From contig NC_060246.1 in assembly GCF_921293095.1 (NCBI RefSeq), positions 89,401,030 through 89,465,029 on the forward strand: a stretch of DNA of 64,000 nt, in the 5' to 3' direction. This DNA is from Ischnura elegans (taxonomy: Eukaryota > Arthropoda > Insecta > Odonata > Coenagrionidae). Position numbers and translations under genes: made by a program. The notes under the pieces were generated by a model. That model searched no databases. It saw only the letters and a program-made list of their open reading frames with translations, and was not told the DNA's origin. Below, piece by piece: positions 46,068 to 61,000 of the stretch (the first letter of the stretch is position 1; each line of letters begins with the position of its first letter).

Positions 46068-49000
46068 CTGTGGAAATCAAGAAAACATTGATGAGATATC
46101 CAGGGGCGGATCCAGGATATTTTTCTCGGAGGGCACAAGGGTCTGACAGGCGATCTTCTCATGCTTGAGATTAAAAACAAGATACAAAAATTACTGTGCG
46201 AAACATTCTCTTTATTTTTATACGAAAGTTATTACTATGAAATTAAATGATTGAAGCTCCATAATACACAAAACAAAACGAACGTAATGATAACGTTATA
46301 TCTATATTTTAAGCGTCTGGGGGGAGGGATTAAATTATACTGAGTTCATTGTATAGCTAAAATAAGCTAATTACTGATTTCTTATATTAAATATGTACAT
46401 ACAAGAGAATGGCATTCAGGAGGTCTTACTATACGCATTATAATACGTTGTAAAAACATTTAATGACCTTGCGCCTGCAAGAACGAAATATTACTACCTT
46501 ACATCATTCACAGGATTACGCATTTATTTTTTTGTAAGCTGAAAGTTCTTTTTCTAAATTCTCTTGTCGTAGTATTTAAAAGCATGAGGTCAACTTACCA
46601 TTTCATAATTTTTTGTGGACGAGACTCTAGAGGAGATTGACTTTATGAGCGAGGCCACCGATTTTGTGGTGTACCTGAAAAAAAGTAAAATTAACATGAT
46701 TTTTATGAATTATTTAAATTTTCTAAGACTCTAGAACTGACTAATTGTTCATTTCCGGATTAAAACTACGAAATATTATTTTATTACTATTAATTATTAA
46801 AACTACGAAATAATCTTTGAAAAAGTATCCAATTTAATCTTATATCTGATTAAAAATTTTCTGGAAAATCATATATCAATCACCCATTGAATGTTAGGAC
46901 AAAATAAGCTGGAAAATGCATTGAGTTCTTGTGCTGTCAAGTTTTCAAGTTACACTTTGATAAACCTCGTTGAAATGTGGTATGGATGGTTGTGGTTTCA
47001 AAATGTATGGACGATTGGTAGTAAAATTTGTTCATGAAAGTTACTTACGATGCCTTGATTTTGTCGAAATTCTCAACGAAAAATTCCACTGCGATATCCT
47101 GGCCTTGGTATCGCCTTGAAACCGCGCTCATGGCGTATGAACGATCTTGCTTCCTTATTTTTGAATCCTCAGCAATAGATTCCTGGAGATACCTGCGGTT
47201 AAGTGAAAGATAATTCCCCATTATTAAGTAAAACATGAAAAATTTTCATTTTGAAGTTAAACTTAGACCATTTTTAAATACATTCAAGTCCCTTAAACAG
47301 CATTAGGCAATCGCTTACAAATTGGCCAGAATATTGAAGTCTGTTGTCCGTGACAGTTGAAGATTTATCTCAATTGTAACAGTCACCATTTAAAGACTCT
47401 CATTTGAAATAATCCGGAGTTTAAATGTCACTGGCGACGATTTATGGATTTATAGATCTCTTTTTATTTATCAAAGGTAGGGTAGCGTAGGGTAAAGGTT
47501 TTATATGGAAAATTTTGCGTATCATTCCACCTGTTCCCATTCCTCTAATTGAACTTCCCTCTCCAGTTCACTATAAGGCGTATTTTCTGTACTTTTTCTC
47601 CATAAATCCAGTTTTCTTCCTCTCCCGTCCCCATTTATCTATCACTAGCAGGCCACCCGGTGTTACTCGGGAAGGATAGTACCGAGCGAAGTGGGAAACT
47701 TGATACCCCCACCACAATGCATTCTGCAGTTGACTCAAAATTTAAGAAAGACGGTGAGCGGAAGACGCTCTGAAAAGTAAACAATTGAACAAAACAATTT
47801 CCGTACACCGCGCACGGTATCAGCTTATAACCCTTTCCACAACATTGATTGATATGTGTGCTAAGCGTGCGTAGGCTAAAAACGTCGTGTGAACGCGTAC
47901 CTCAACAAAGAGGTTTGCATATAGAAGATTTATAGGTGAATGTAGTATCCTTTGAGTTATGTTTCCCTTTGATATTTTCAAGAGATGTGCCTACCCGGCA
48001 GGATGTCTAATCGCATAAGTTGTATGATGTGACGTAACAAAATGGTAGTGATAAAACGACCCACAAGGCGCGTAGGACGCAACCAGAAGTAGCAATACGG
48101 GGTTCAAGAGCATGAGATGCACCGATGCACTAACCTTGGTCACAATCCGAACATAATGTAAACGTATAGCGGACAAACAAACAGACATCCTCTTTTGTAT
48201 ATATTGATATATTGTTTCCTCTAATATAATAAATAAAATCTCCTCCCCTCTCAGTGCTTGGGGAGTTATTTCACTCTCCAGCTGCAAGGCAGTAGAGTGG
48301 CAATTAACCCATTATAACCCAATGTTGCTTCTAAGCAACACCAAAAATGTTTACATTTTCAGCTCTTTTTAGGAAATATCTAAACTACGCATTATTTTTC
48401 GGTGTAAATTTTAATGACGAAATGTTTAGCTGCCAAGATAATTATAATTGAGAGCAAAAGTTTCAAGTTTTCAAAATGAAAAATTGTGAAATTTGATTTC
48501 TTCCAGAAGTAGCTCTGGGTTAGAAATGGTTAATTAATAAAACTAGTCCACTTAAAAATAACTTATCGTGTTGCAGAACGGGAAAAATATATCTTCCACT
48601 TCTCATTTCAGTATAATTTTCTTATTCTCACCTCTTCATTATCTTCTCGTCGTTGGTGCATCCTAGAGAATGCAAGATTATCATTTCCTCCGTAGCCACC
48701 TTGCTGGATTTATACTTTTCCCAGAGGAATTCCCAATCTTCTTCGCTCCCAGAGCTCACACCATAGCAATATACGGTATCCTTCAAACTTGAGGGCACAC
48801 TGAAAATAAAAGTAAAGTATTCGTGATTACACTATTGATATTAACCCTTTAAAGGTCGAACTAACTTACCTACTGATCTTTATTATATTTTTTCATATCC
48901 GATTTATTTTACTACTAATTAAGAGATATTGTGACAGGAAACCTAAACAAAAAAATTTTAAATGCGTTTTCAAGCATGTTCCCAAATGGGAACAAGCCAA

Positions 49001-52000
49001 AACAATTTGCTATCGCTTGAAAAATAAATATACACTTAACCAAAAAAGCTAAGTTTAGCAATGTAATATATATTTATCTTTTGAATAAATAGGCATTTGT
49101 TTCTGGAGTGCAATTGTAGGGATAAATATCGAATAAACCGCATACTCACCACAGAGGTGATGAAAATAACGAAATAAAATAATGAATAAATTTTAAAATG
49201 GTATCTATAATTAACCACCAAGGTATACGCAAGTCGTGCGGTTCACTTTAAAAATACTTCCATACTTTATTTAAATAACAGAAGGTGTAAAAGTAATTAC
49301 AGGTAAGAAATATAATTTTAATATTTTTCTATAAATGTATTCCCAAATGGGAACATTGGACTGTTAACGGTTAAATAAATTTGATCGTGTAACCATATAA
49401 CGTATTAGGAAAGAGATATTGTTTTTGGCTATAAAAATATTGCATGGTTTCATTCTGAACTATTTAAGACACATATGCTAGAAAACAAAATGGTCTACTC
49501 ATATGCAAAGGTTTTATCACCATAGGCGATTGTTTTGAAGAACTTCGGCTCTTAAGTCTTTGGCCATGTCAAAAATCTCGCAGGATTAATAATACTGTGT
49601 CCCTTCCTTCCTGAATGATGTTCATCTTTAAGGAATAATGCTGGAGAATATAATGGTTTACTCTTATGCGAAGGTTTTGTAATCATAGGCAATTGTTTTG
49701 AAGAAAGGCTTGAGACTTTGACCGAGCCAAACATCTCGCAGCAATATTTTGAGGAACAAAACACCTGCTTGCAATATGGCAGGTGAAGCAGCTTAGAGTT
49801 TCACTGTTCGATGATCGTGAGTAAATATATACGTATCTTTTCAGAGGTATCCAGAGTGGCAATTGAAGATATTAAAAATAGCTGCTTTAAGTTAACAAGC
49901 ATATATTGTGCAGAAGGGTGAATCAAACAGAGGGAGTGCAAAAAATCCACAGGGAAAAAATCATCTCCCTTGACCGGGATACCAACCGAAATATCCACAG
50001 GGAAGAATGACGCCTCGCTAGCTTAACTTTTTAAATCATTCGACCGGAAATCGCGGGATCCGGGTTCGTATCCCGGTCAAAGCGAATGAATTTTTCTCTG
50101 TGAATTTTTCGCACAATTTGTGCATTGCGGGTGATTACCGTAAAGTTAACACCCTGGCTTGTCCCGGTATACTTAACTTAATTATCAATTACCTGAATTC
50201 TGGGTTTTGCTTCCATTCGGCGAACATTTTCTTTGCCTCTTTTAAGCAATCTGGGTGATTATATTTGCACGCCCAAGGAAGTAAATTCAAACGAGTAAGG
50301 CGCGCAATGTGGTCATCATTGGGGGAGCCATTGAACTGAACTCTGTCGTACTGTGCTCGCAATAGGTCCAGCACCATTTTCTAAAAATAAACGAGGAATA
50401 ATCGTAAGGGTTTTGGTAGTTTAATTGATCGAAAGTATATATTCTAACCGACTAGTCCCTCTTTATTAAAAAACTAAAAATCTTAATCTCTTTGATTAAG
50501 GAAAAAAGAGAAAATTGTTGCTACTGTATGATGAAACAACTTACAAACATAACTTTATACAGCTAGGTGAATGATAATGGCATAGTTTTAATTTACTAAT
50601 CTATTAATTATGGTGTAATATTCAATATACGTTTCAGGGCATGAAGATGCCTGTTGAAAATATCAATTTCACATGTAACGTTGTTCAAGTCCCCCAAAAT
50701 CCTACTTATAACTGAGAAGTATGTGTTATTCTGAGAAAAAATTCCCTAGGTTAACACAACGGATTCGTTCTGGTAGGGATATGGCGAGGTATTTGTTCTA
50801 AATGATAGAATGAATTAATATCGTTATTAATGCGTTCTATTTTCAATATGACCAGATGATTTAAACATATATGCTGGTAAATATAAACCATTTCTCCATT
50901 TTTAATGATAATATAGTGGGAGGGGTAATATCGTTACATTTCATCATCTTCGAGTTAGACTCGGTATAATTGTCAGGGTGTCAGGATTTTAATGTGTCCT
51001 GTATTCAGTATGATATTATGGAAGATTGCATGGCATAGTTTTATCAGTGGTGTCATGGCAAAATTAGCAATCCCTGAACGCACTTACAGTACAGTACAAC
51101 TATTCACCCAATGTGCCGAAGCAATTCACTCTACCACCAATTTTTTCAGCAAATGCAGAAAAGATAAATCTGAAAAAGTTATTTTGGTCATAAATTTATG
51201 TTTATAAGAAAATTTGTGGCACCAAAATTGATTTAAGTGTTATTTGAGTATTATGTCATTCCTTATCCAGGGCCGAAACGGCAATCCGGCGTGTTGCATA
51301 ATGACACCGCTGACAGTAGCCATGGCAGAAACAGAGAGATACCTGAAGAGAATTCCATTACTAATGGAGAACATAATGACTGATATAAGCTGAAAGACAG
51401 AGCAAAGAAACCCAAAGTAGAGGTATTATTGTCCTGTAGCTGAAGAGAAGAGGCGAAAGCCAACCAGATAATAGGAAACCATTATGAAAAATGAAAAGGA
51501 GAATACTTTGTGCTTTCACATGAATATTAATTCACACATTTACACCAGTGGCGCAGCGAAGGGGTTTGGGGGATAAAACCCCCCCAGAGCTCAGAGAAGT
51601 TTTTAATTTCTATCCATTTTACTTAATTGAATTCATATTACTAATAGAATAGTGTAAGGATTAATAAAATATCCCTCAGAAAGCCGTAAAACTCACCATT
51701 TTCAACCATTTATCTTAAAATTCCGCAATTTATTAATCTCGCACCTACCGCTTATCCTGGTGGGTATACCATACCCCCACACACCCTTGTACTAGTTTCA
51801 CCTAAACCCCCCCCAACCTTGATTCTTAGCTGCGCCCCTGATTTACATGACCATGGTTTCAACGTTAGACGTCATCATCATCACCTGATTCTGACACGTC
51901 TAACGTTGAAACCATAGTCGTGTAAATGTGTGAATTAATATTCATGTGGAAGCACAAAATTTCTTCCTCTTCAATTTTCATAATGAATCGCTTTCACAAA

Positions 52001-55000
52001 GTTACGCCTCAAACCATCAAGGAAACCATTATTTGAGTGAAGGAATCAGCAAAGATACCTTTCTTTAAAAAAAAATAAGATTTCATGGATGATATAAATC
52101 CATGAATACATCGTATAATGTAGGAAGATGAAGCAAAACAGACGTGTACTTAATTCGTCTGTGAAAAAAATTACCGCGAACTTTGGGAAAGGTGGAGATC
52201 CGGCCAAGCGAGCTTCCAAATAGCCCAGTCCCTGGTAGGCGGCGAGCCACGGGATTAAATCGGTTTCTTTGTCCAAGTAGCTGATCAAATCAAGGGCGGT
52301 ATTATAGTGCAGTTCACCCGATCTGGCGAGGTTGAGGGCATCGTCAGTGAGCTGAGCCCGGTTGACTGGATGCACTTTTTCGAAATCTTCGCCATTCAGG
52401 TAGTCGATAATCATCTTCCAGTTCCTCGCATCGTAATTCACCCGGTAAAAACCTTAAAGAAAAAGATTATAAATATATATACCTCAGTAGAAATACGTAT
52501 TGGCGTATCGGCTCATGCTGATGGGACGAGCAGTTAAACTTCATGACCAGTTTTTAATAAATTTTTATCATCAATTTCACCGGGAGATAATACAAAATGT
52601 ATTCAAACCAGTTGTGAAGTTAAAATTTAAGTATTTTTGGGTTTCATGCGGAACTTTTAATGTACTGGTTTGTTTTCATGATTGAAATGATGAAATTGAT
52701 GAAATTTTGAATCCAGAATGAAGGAAAAGCGTCACTATTAAAATTATGTCAATAAATGAGTTCTTTTTTCCAACTTCTTCCATTTGCGTTAATAATACGA
52801 AAGCTCGGGTGCTGATTTTGACCTCGGCTCATGGTACCTGCTCAATTATTAAGCGCTCTTGTATTTATTTCCTGTAACATATTTCTAATGAAAATGGCCA
52901 AAAATCAAATTGTTTACGGGTCGTAACCTTTGAGTCGTAATTTTCAGACGATGTTTCTATTCCCTTCCAGAGGGTATCTTCACGTGAGACGTCTTATAGG
53001 CGGCATCTTTTAGGGAGGAAAGTTGTCTGCAATACAAAGACGTGGCTGACATTCCTAACACAAAACGGAAAATGTTACGGTAGGGAGAGAATATTTGCTT
53101 GAAAAATCAATCACCTGATACTTCAGAGAAACAGTGTTACTCGTGTGTCAGTTAGGTTCTTTCAATTGTGTGAGTCAGTCACGAGCGCAAAAAGCAATCT
53201 TCGTGATCCATTGTGATTCTCATGTTCGACCAAGAGGTACCGATCAAAATCATAGCAAAAGAGAGCTCTCTTATCGTTGATAAAATTTTTGTCTTCGTTT
53301 GAAAATGGTGTCAAATTATTGGCGTCTTATGCTTGGGCTCCTTTCGCTTGATCACCGTCATTGAATATGCTTTTTTTAGCTTAAACTCCTTACAATGGAA
53401 AACTTTACATTTGGTTACTTTGACTAAATGTTACTGTTTTGCTCGCAATTTTATTCCTTGCCACTTGGGCAACGTTATTTTTACCTGCACACTCACCTTT
53501 ACTCAAGTTGAAGAAGATTCTTACCATGAAACTATTTCCCAAAGAAATGAAGAGATTGTCATGTAATTATTAATGATGCAAATAGTGACAATAACGCTGA
53601 GCGATAAAAAACAAACAGAATAAGATACTGTGTAAAAATAAGTACGCACATGTGTTCAACGGAGGTGTTTTCCGAAGCTATATTCCTTCATCGACACACT
53701 TCATTGCTATGAATTGCTATTTTACAATGACAATGCTAATGGTGATCTGTATTCACTAAATTTTTAAAATTCCACGAAAAAATAGAGGCACAAGATATCG
53801 TCACTGCTCATTGAAAGAAGGGATATAGTGCTTTTATAGACAACGAGTTAAGCTCATACTGTGCCTGAAAGAGTCGAAGTTAAAGGGATAAACGTGCTCT
53901 ATTCTCACTTACTTTCAGAAAATACTGCTCATTAGATCCAACACATATGTGAAAAAATAAATAAGGTCATAAGAAACTGCGATATTTTGTTGAAGTTACT
54001 CGATCATTACATCACACTGCCATTTTAAGATCAAAGATTTCTGGTAGCATTAACTGAGTCGGAGGAACATCCCAGGAAATTAAAGAAAGATGAAGCAACC
54101 CAAAGGATTATGGATGGCATATAATGCAGGGATAGAGGATAGAGCCTAACCTGCTTGCTGCAAGTTGAAAATAACCCACTCGTCGCCTTTGGGCATGCCA
54201 CTGACTACAATCGTTTTTTCGCAAGCAGGCATCCATGTTGAGGGCACCGTGTTGGTGAAGTTTGCCGCGGACCTTGATGTGAAGGTCAGAGGTATCCACC
54301 AGCGATGATTTCCACGGCTGGCCTCACCCAGGACAAACCTCTCCTGCAATGTGAAGGCCGGGTTATGGAAATAGTCAGAAAATTAGCAACAAATTTAAAT
54401 TCAGTACCCAACGAAAAAATTAGCTTCAGAGATTTGGTGCGATGATGGAAAAAATTGACGCGTGGTCGACGACATCTACCACTCGAATGCAGCAGTGACG
54501 TAGCCAGGATTATGAAAAGGAGGGGTTCACCAGCGATTTCGGGGCCCATCCGGGGTTATGGAAAAACACCCCTGGGCAAAAGGGTCCGCGGGCCATTCCC
54601 CGAATGTTCGCTCCCGTAGTTCACGAATAGAAACATGCTTTTAGAACTTATTCAATTTTCAACACATAAAATTTTGGGACTTTAGATGTTGAAAACGTGA
54701 TTTTTAGGACTCAAAAACAGTTATTTATTAAAATTTTATATTTAATTTACTGAAGTAAAGTATATAAATAAGATGAAGTAAGATTTTAAATGCTCAAGGG
54801 GGGTTGTAAACCGGAACCCCCCCCCCCTACCCCCCCGTGGCTAAGTTACTGATCAGCAGAACTAAGAGCAAACTGCCGCATAGAGATTTTGAATGCCGTT
54901 GAGTTGTTTGTGTCTGAGGCGTATCAATGTGTTTTCCGAAGTTTTCATCTCAATTACATTGTATATCCATGTTATTTTTCATCCCCTGATGTCTTCTTTT

Positions 55001-58000
55001 AGGTTTTACACTTAGGGCTAACATTGCACGGATGAAAAGCGCATGAAAAAATGAATGCTGACCTGCGCGGTCTGAACTTTAACTCTCTGGCTTTATTAAA
55101 GTCGACTACAGCCCATTTTCGCCATTAATTTACCAAGCAGTCACAAATGTGGTTAATTCCCAGTGTGTGAAACAAAATACCTACACTGTTTAGTATTCGC
55201 TGCCATACATCATAAATCGAATTTTTTAAAAAATTGTTAGAACTCATTCAATTTATAACTCATAACATAACATCATCAAATTATGTCGGTCCAATGTAGG
55301 TCGATGTGCCAATCTGAAACCGATATTGGGCCAATATCCAGCCGATATTCATGACTACTTTGGTTGGGAACAATATTTAAGATCATGGCTCCATTTACGG
55401 TCGCCTCATTACCTCCCTGCGTAGTTGAGTTGTCTATGGTTAGTTAAAATCGCGAAATCGAACTATTCTTCTGTAATATAGAATTTTTCGACGTCATTTT
55501 TCTAGGGTGCGCTCTAGGGTGAACTCTACCCTCACATACTATTCTCCGAGTTCAACTTTTGAGGTGGACTAACATCATTATAGGCCAGTGGTTCTCAAAG
55601 TGGGTGCTACTACCCCTTGGGTCTCTATTCTATAGGGACGAAAAGAGCTAAGTTGACGGCAGGGGGAAAATTTATTTTTATGTTAAAAGTATGCCCTTGC
55701 CTTAGTTTTTTTTTTGTTGTGCATTAAGTCATTCGAATAAATGTATCGCTAACTGCAGAAAGGCATTATGCCCAAGTTGCACGATTTTTCTTTTTTTGGA
55801 GTTGTAGGTTCAAGACAATGTTTCCTAATAAAAGGAAACATGTCTACTCGGAGTTATTAGACTATGTTCATTTCATCTCTGCGGGTGAGCTGGTGTGGCT
55901 AAAGCAAGCTAGGGTGAGGGGAGGGAAAGCATCTTGACACGTGACTTTCTCTTTGGCAATCTGCAGACAGCAGACGTGGCCTAGCGCTTCTGAAATTCAA
56001 TCGCTCTTAGGCCTCCGTCGTGTCAACATCGTGAATCCGCTCGTGGAGCAGTGTTGTCAAACCTCACGCGTTATCCTTGTACGTCCATCACCAACAGTGC
56101 CGAATTCAGCGTGGTAGCTGACCACGTCATGGGCTTCTTTGAAGGGATTATTCCATAATACCGTCCTAATGAGTAGGTATATTGTTTCGGCGCCGGGCCT
56201 AAAATACCTGTGGCCACCTATGACTCACACGTTTTCAGTGACATACTAGGGCGGCTATGCACATTTGGCAACGTTAAGTTTGCTCCTAATATCTCCCTCG
56301 GTACTACCCGTCCCCATTAGCGAGTGCCCTGGCTCTCACGAAGGCTCACCCGCAAGCATAAAGTGATCAGATTATAGTACGACATGTTTCCTTTTAGTAA
56401 GAAGCGTTGAGTCTTGCACCTACCAACAACTTAAAGAAAAAAGAGAAAAATCGTCCAACTTGGACACGATGCCTTTCTGCAGTTAGCGATACAAATGTGC
56501 AATGAAAACTATAGATTTATTGGATTCTAAATAAATATTCGATTAATAATTGTTTTTAATTTAATTATTAAAATGTTAGCAATTTGGTTATTTAGTCTAT
56601 GATTCTAATTTTTGTTTTAAAGTTACCGATTAGGGGCCGTTGGGTATATGGTTTATGTATGGGTTTATGTATGAGGGGTTTGGGTATTGGGTTTATGTAT
56701 CAGAGGGGATGGCCACTCGAAAACGTTTGGGAAATACTGTTATAGGTGATTACAAACCTGCGTGACATGAGCATGCCCAGCATCATAATTTCGCTCGATT
56801 GTGATGACGGGAAATCCAACTTGCTTTGTCCAAGTCATCATGATGTCAGCCACTGTAACTCCCTGCGGCAGTGCGCCGTCTTCCTTGGCTTGGGCGTCTA
56901 GGCCTTCGAAAAGTTGTACGTCGCTTCCGGATTTGTATTGCCTTAAAAATCAAGGGTTTTCTGCGAATTAGTGTTGAGCGATATAGTCTTATGAGGACTC
57001 ATTACACCTAGTCGATCGGTCTGTTTCGTCGCGTCTCACCTGTTTAAAATTTGTGCTATCATTCTGAAATTTTCTCGGAGCGTAATTTAGGCAAGTAGAT
57101 ACCAGGTATTTAAAGTAGACTATCGTCAGTATTTAAAGGTGTTTTCTTCAAATTTGAAATTTTTTTCAAATATAAAATAATTATTCCAACCAACCTCCGA
57201 AAAATAATCAAATTTTATTTTTATAATTATAGGTGAGATGCATGAATTTTTATAGAAAACCTATTCTAAATGTCATAAAAGTTTAGTAGAAGTCACATGG
57301 ATTCCTAAAGAGTTAATAGGCGTAAAAATAAGGCAAAATACGAACAATCAAGGGGCTTAATTGGTCCTCACAAGTAAAAGTTTTTTGTTCAACATACTTA
57401 TATGATTCATATTCATATAATAATGATAATAATGATAATAATATAATAATAATAATAAAAGTAATAGATATCTTTATTCGGACGAGATTGAGATTAATAA
57501 GTCCTCTCTTCCAACTAACCCCTCTTTAGCGTCAATGGAAACATATTTAAAAACGGTAAATAAATGTTATCAATACAAGAAATATACAGCATACACTATT
57601 AGTGAAATGTCAAGAAAGATAAATAAGTACATGTGGAAATTTTGTGTAAGAGAGTGACTTCTGTTTGTGAGAAAAAGAAAATATAAGGTAAGGGAGTAGT
57701 ATCCTTCAGCGAAGAATGTATGCATGCATATATTCTTCACCTGAATAATATATTTATTTTCTCTAATTTGTGCCGTTGAAGGAAGGAGCCGAGGATAGAC
57801 TTCGGCACTAGTGAAAGGATGTGAGGAAAAATAATTTAACGCACCATTTGAAAAATGGACTCTGCACACTGCTTGAGTTCTTTACTGACTTGAATATAGA
57901 GCTCGAAATGTCACAACACAGAGATCGAAATCCGTCAGATAAATTTATACCAAGACCAATATTTAAGAAGAGTTTCTATTTTATTATCGGTTTCGGCTGT

Positions 58001-61000
58001 TACACCATTTTCAAATACATACAATATATAGTGGGGGCGGTAATAAAATAGAAACTGTGAATTTTGTGGAAGAAACAAAGTGCTTTTCATTATTAATCTC
58101 CTCAAGTTGGGAATCATCACACGTCTGCTCCTACGAACATAAGAGTCATCGAGGATCTCTGCCGAAACTTTCGTCATCGGCAATATTGTACGCGATGTAA
58201 CCGAAAAAGTGGAAAATCAGCATTCACTCTGTGGAAACCTGGGAAGCAATATTCAGTGCAGTGCCAGAAAATGAGATAAATAATAAGCATAAAAAGTTTA
58301 TATAGTACTCTACTACTCCAACTCAGGTTCTGATATTTTTAGGTGAATTCCATATCAGATGGCAGAAGTTTTCAAAATTTCATTCCTTGCTAAATGACTT
58401 ATTAAAATATCACATAGCTTTGAAAATGACTATCACAATATCGCTTGTTTTAAATTGAGATCTAATTTCTAGCTATCTAATTCCGCCATGTCGGAATATC
58501 AGATCGCAGAAGTTTTTAAAACGTCATTCCTTGCTAAATGAGTTATTAAAATATCAAATAAGTAGCTTTGAAAATGACCACCACAATATCGCTTGTTTAA
58601 AATTGAGATCTAATTTCTAACTATCGAATTTCGCCATTTATTGCACCGAGTTCTCTATCCTATGACATTTTCTCATTACCTGGCTAGAAGGTATCTCTCA
58701 AGACCTCGGTAAAATGTATTATTGGTGAGTGAATGCGCCATCATTCGAATCACGGATCCGGCTGTTAAGAAGAAGAAAAAAATGTTAAATCATTGCTGAT
58801 AACAATAGTGTGTTGAAATATAATTATTTCTTTTAAAAATATTTTGAAAAATTATATTTTCATTTAGCGGCCCATAACATAATTAGGATAATAGGAACAA
58901 AACTGTGCATCAAAAGAGGTCAAATTTTACCTCTAAAAGCGAACACGTATTAACTTTGAACTTTTTTCGTCGTTTGGTTGGTGAATACGTGATTTGCATA
59001 ATGAATTTCAGTGATAAAGTAATTTTATTGCATCACGTCACATTTTAAAGATGCACTAAGATTATAAAAGGTTATTGGTGAAGAAAGGCGGATTTAAATA
59101 TACAAATAAATGAATATCCAGAGCGTTGTATCCCAATGTTACACGTGGCGGAATTTACATAACTCTCACTGGTACCTGACTGTCATAGATTTGATTAACT
59201 TTGGTGGTACATGAATGAATATGAAAAATATTTATGGCATTTACCATTTACAGACATATTTTATACTTGTAGCTAGCAATTTATTGCTAGAAAAATAAGA
59301 TTAAGTTTAAAATATCGATGCCTTAAACAAAAAATGCAAGCTGCGGTTAACAGAAACTAATACTTTTTAACTCAAATGTTTTACATACTATAATCTTTTC
59401 AGAGGTAGATCCGGATTTTGCTCACCAAAATACACTCTAGATAATACATAGCGACCAATGCACAAAATGGCTATTGTCAACAGTTATCTGCGTGTTTCAT
59501 TTCCGTTAGTACTCGGTGGGAAGACGCTACCTTTACTGTAGGATATTTCATCGAAAACCGATGAAATTTCGTCCGGCGTCTCCAAGTCTGTGGTGATCGG
59601 ATGCGTTGACTGGTAGGCGTCAATTAACAAAGCGTATTGCAGGTGTTTTATGACAAACTGCTCCGTCAGCCTCCATGTCGGCTCAACCTATACAGAGTAC
59701 AAAATTAAATTCAACCGTCAAGCAAATATAATGTTGTGAAGTATCGTATATTGGAACCAAGTATCAGGGCTGAAAATTACCATCATTATAAAATTGATAT
59801 TTGATTGAAGTAGCTTTTTAACTTATGTCAATCGGGGATATAAACGTATGAAAAATATCACATATGATAATATTTGTAAAGAATCTTTTTTATACATATC
59901 GTATGAACTTAGCGCATCCCAAAATTGAATTCCTGATCAATCATTAACCAATTTTATTTATCAATCAATAACGGTCAGCGGCCAGTGATAATATTTTCAA
60001 TTTCATCATCAAATTATATTATCCTTCTAATCCTCCCACTTCTATTTTGCTTATATTCATCTAATTTAACATGATTGATTGATATCCGGAAAATTTAACT
60101 CACTGTGTGAATAACCGTCGATTAGAACTTCATTAATGTAATAAAGGGCTACCAGACAGATAATTATTAAAACGGCAGCAATTTATCAGTGCCTACTCAG
60201 GTTCTGGTATTTTCAGGTGAATTCCATATCATATGGCAGAAGTTTTTAAAAACTTCATTCCTTGCTAAATGAATTAATTTTTGTGATCCAAGTGAAATTA
60301 GTTTCAGTTGTCGACCAAATATTATTTTGAACGCTAGTACCGCTTTTCATATTCTTACCACGTCTGTTGCGGTGCACTCGAAGAATGTGGCGAAACCTTC
60401 ATTGAGCCAGGTGAATTGCCACCATTCCGGACTGACGAGGTTGCCAAACCATTGGTGGGCTAACTCGTGGGCGACTACCGTGGCCACCCGCTGCAGGTTA
60501 TTGGCGGTGGAAGTTCCTTCTTCGTACAACAATGCGGTTTCCCTGATGCAAAAGAGCTCATTGTATTTCAAATGAAAGATATTTTATGCTGAGTTTGGGC
60601 CGACGTTAATTGTATTCAGTCACATGTTATTGGGTATAGGTTAACCAAATATTGTATTTAGTTTTTTTATTTATACTTTTAGAAGTATACACGTAAAGGC
60701 CTTAATCATAGTCGCCAAAAAGCATATCTGTTTCATAATATTCCAAGATCCAAAAGAAGGGGCATTTAAAATCTATCACAGTAATAACTCTTTTAAAAAT
60801 ATTGATGATTGCCCAGTGGCGGATACAGACGGCAGATACGGTAACGGGGTCACAGGGGGCGCGCACCCCTCCCTTGCGGGCCCGCCCGTATTGCCAAACA
60901 TTGCAGAACCACAGTTATAACTTTTTTATATCATAAGAAGGCATTGTCTTTGGCATATGTATGCAGTAAATTTAACTAAAATTTTCATAAACTCTGCATG

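Noticed and set aside
50050-50090. tRNA gene (GGGTTCGTATCCCGG)
   Set aside because: An inverted relative lies next to it and both carry the same non-tRNA body, so a SINE pair fits better.
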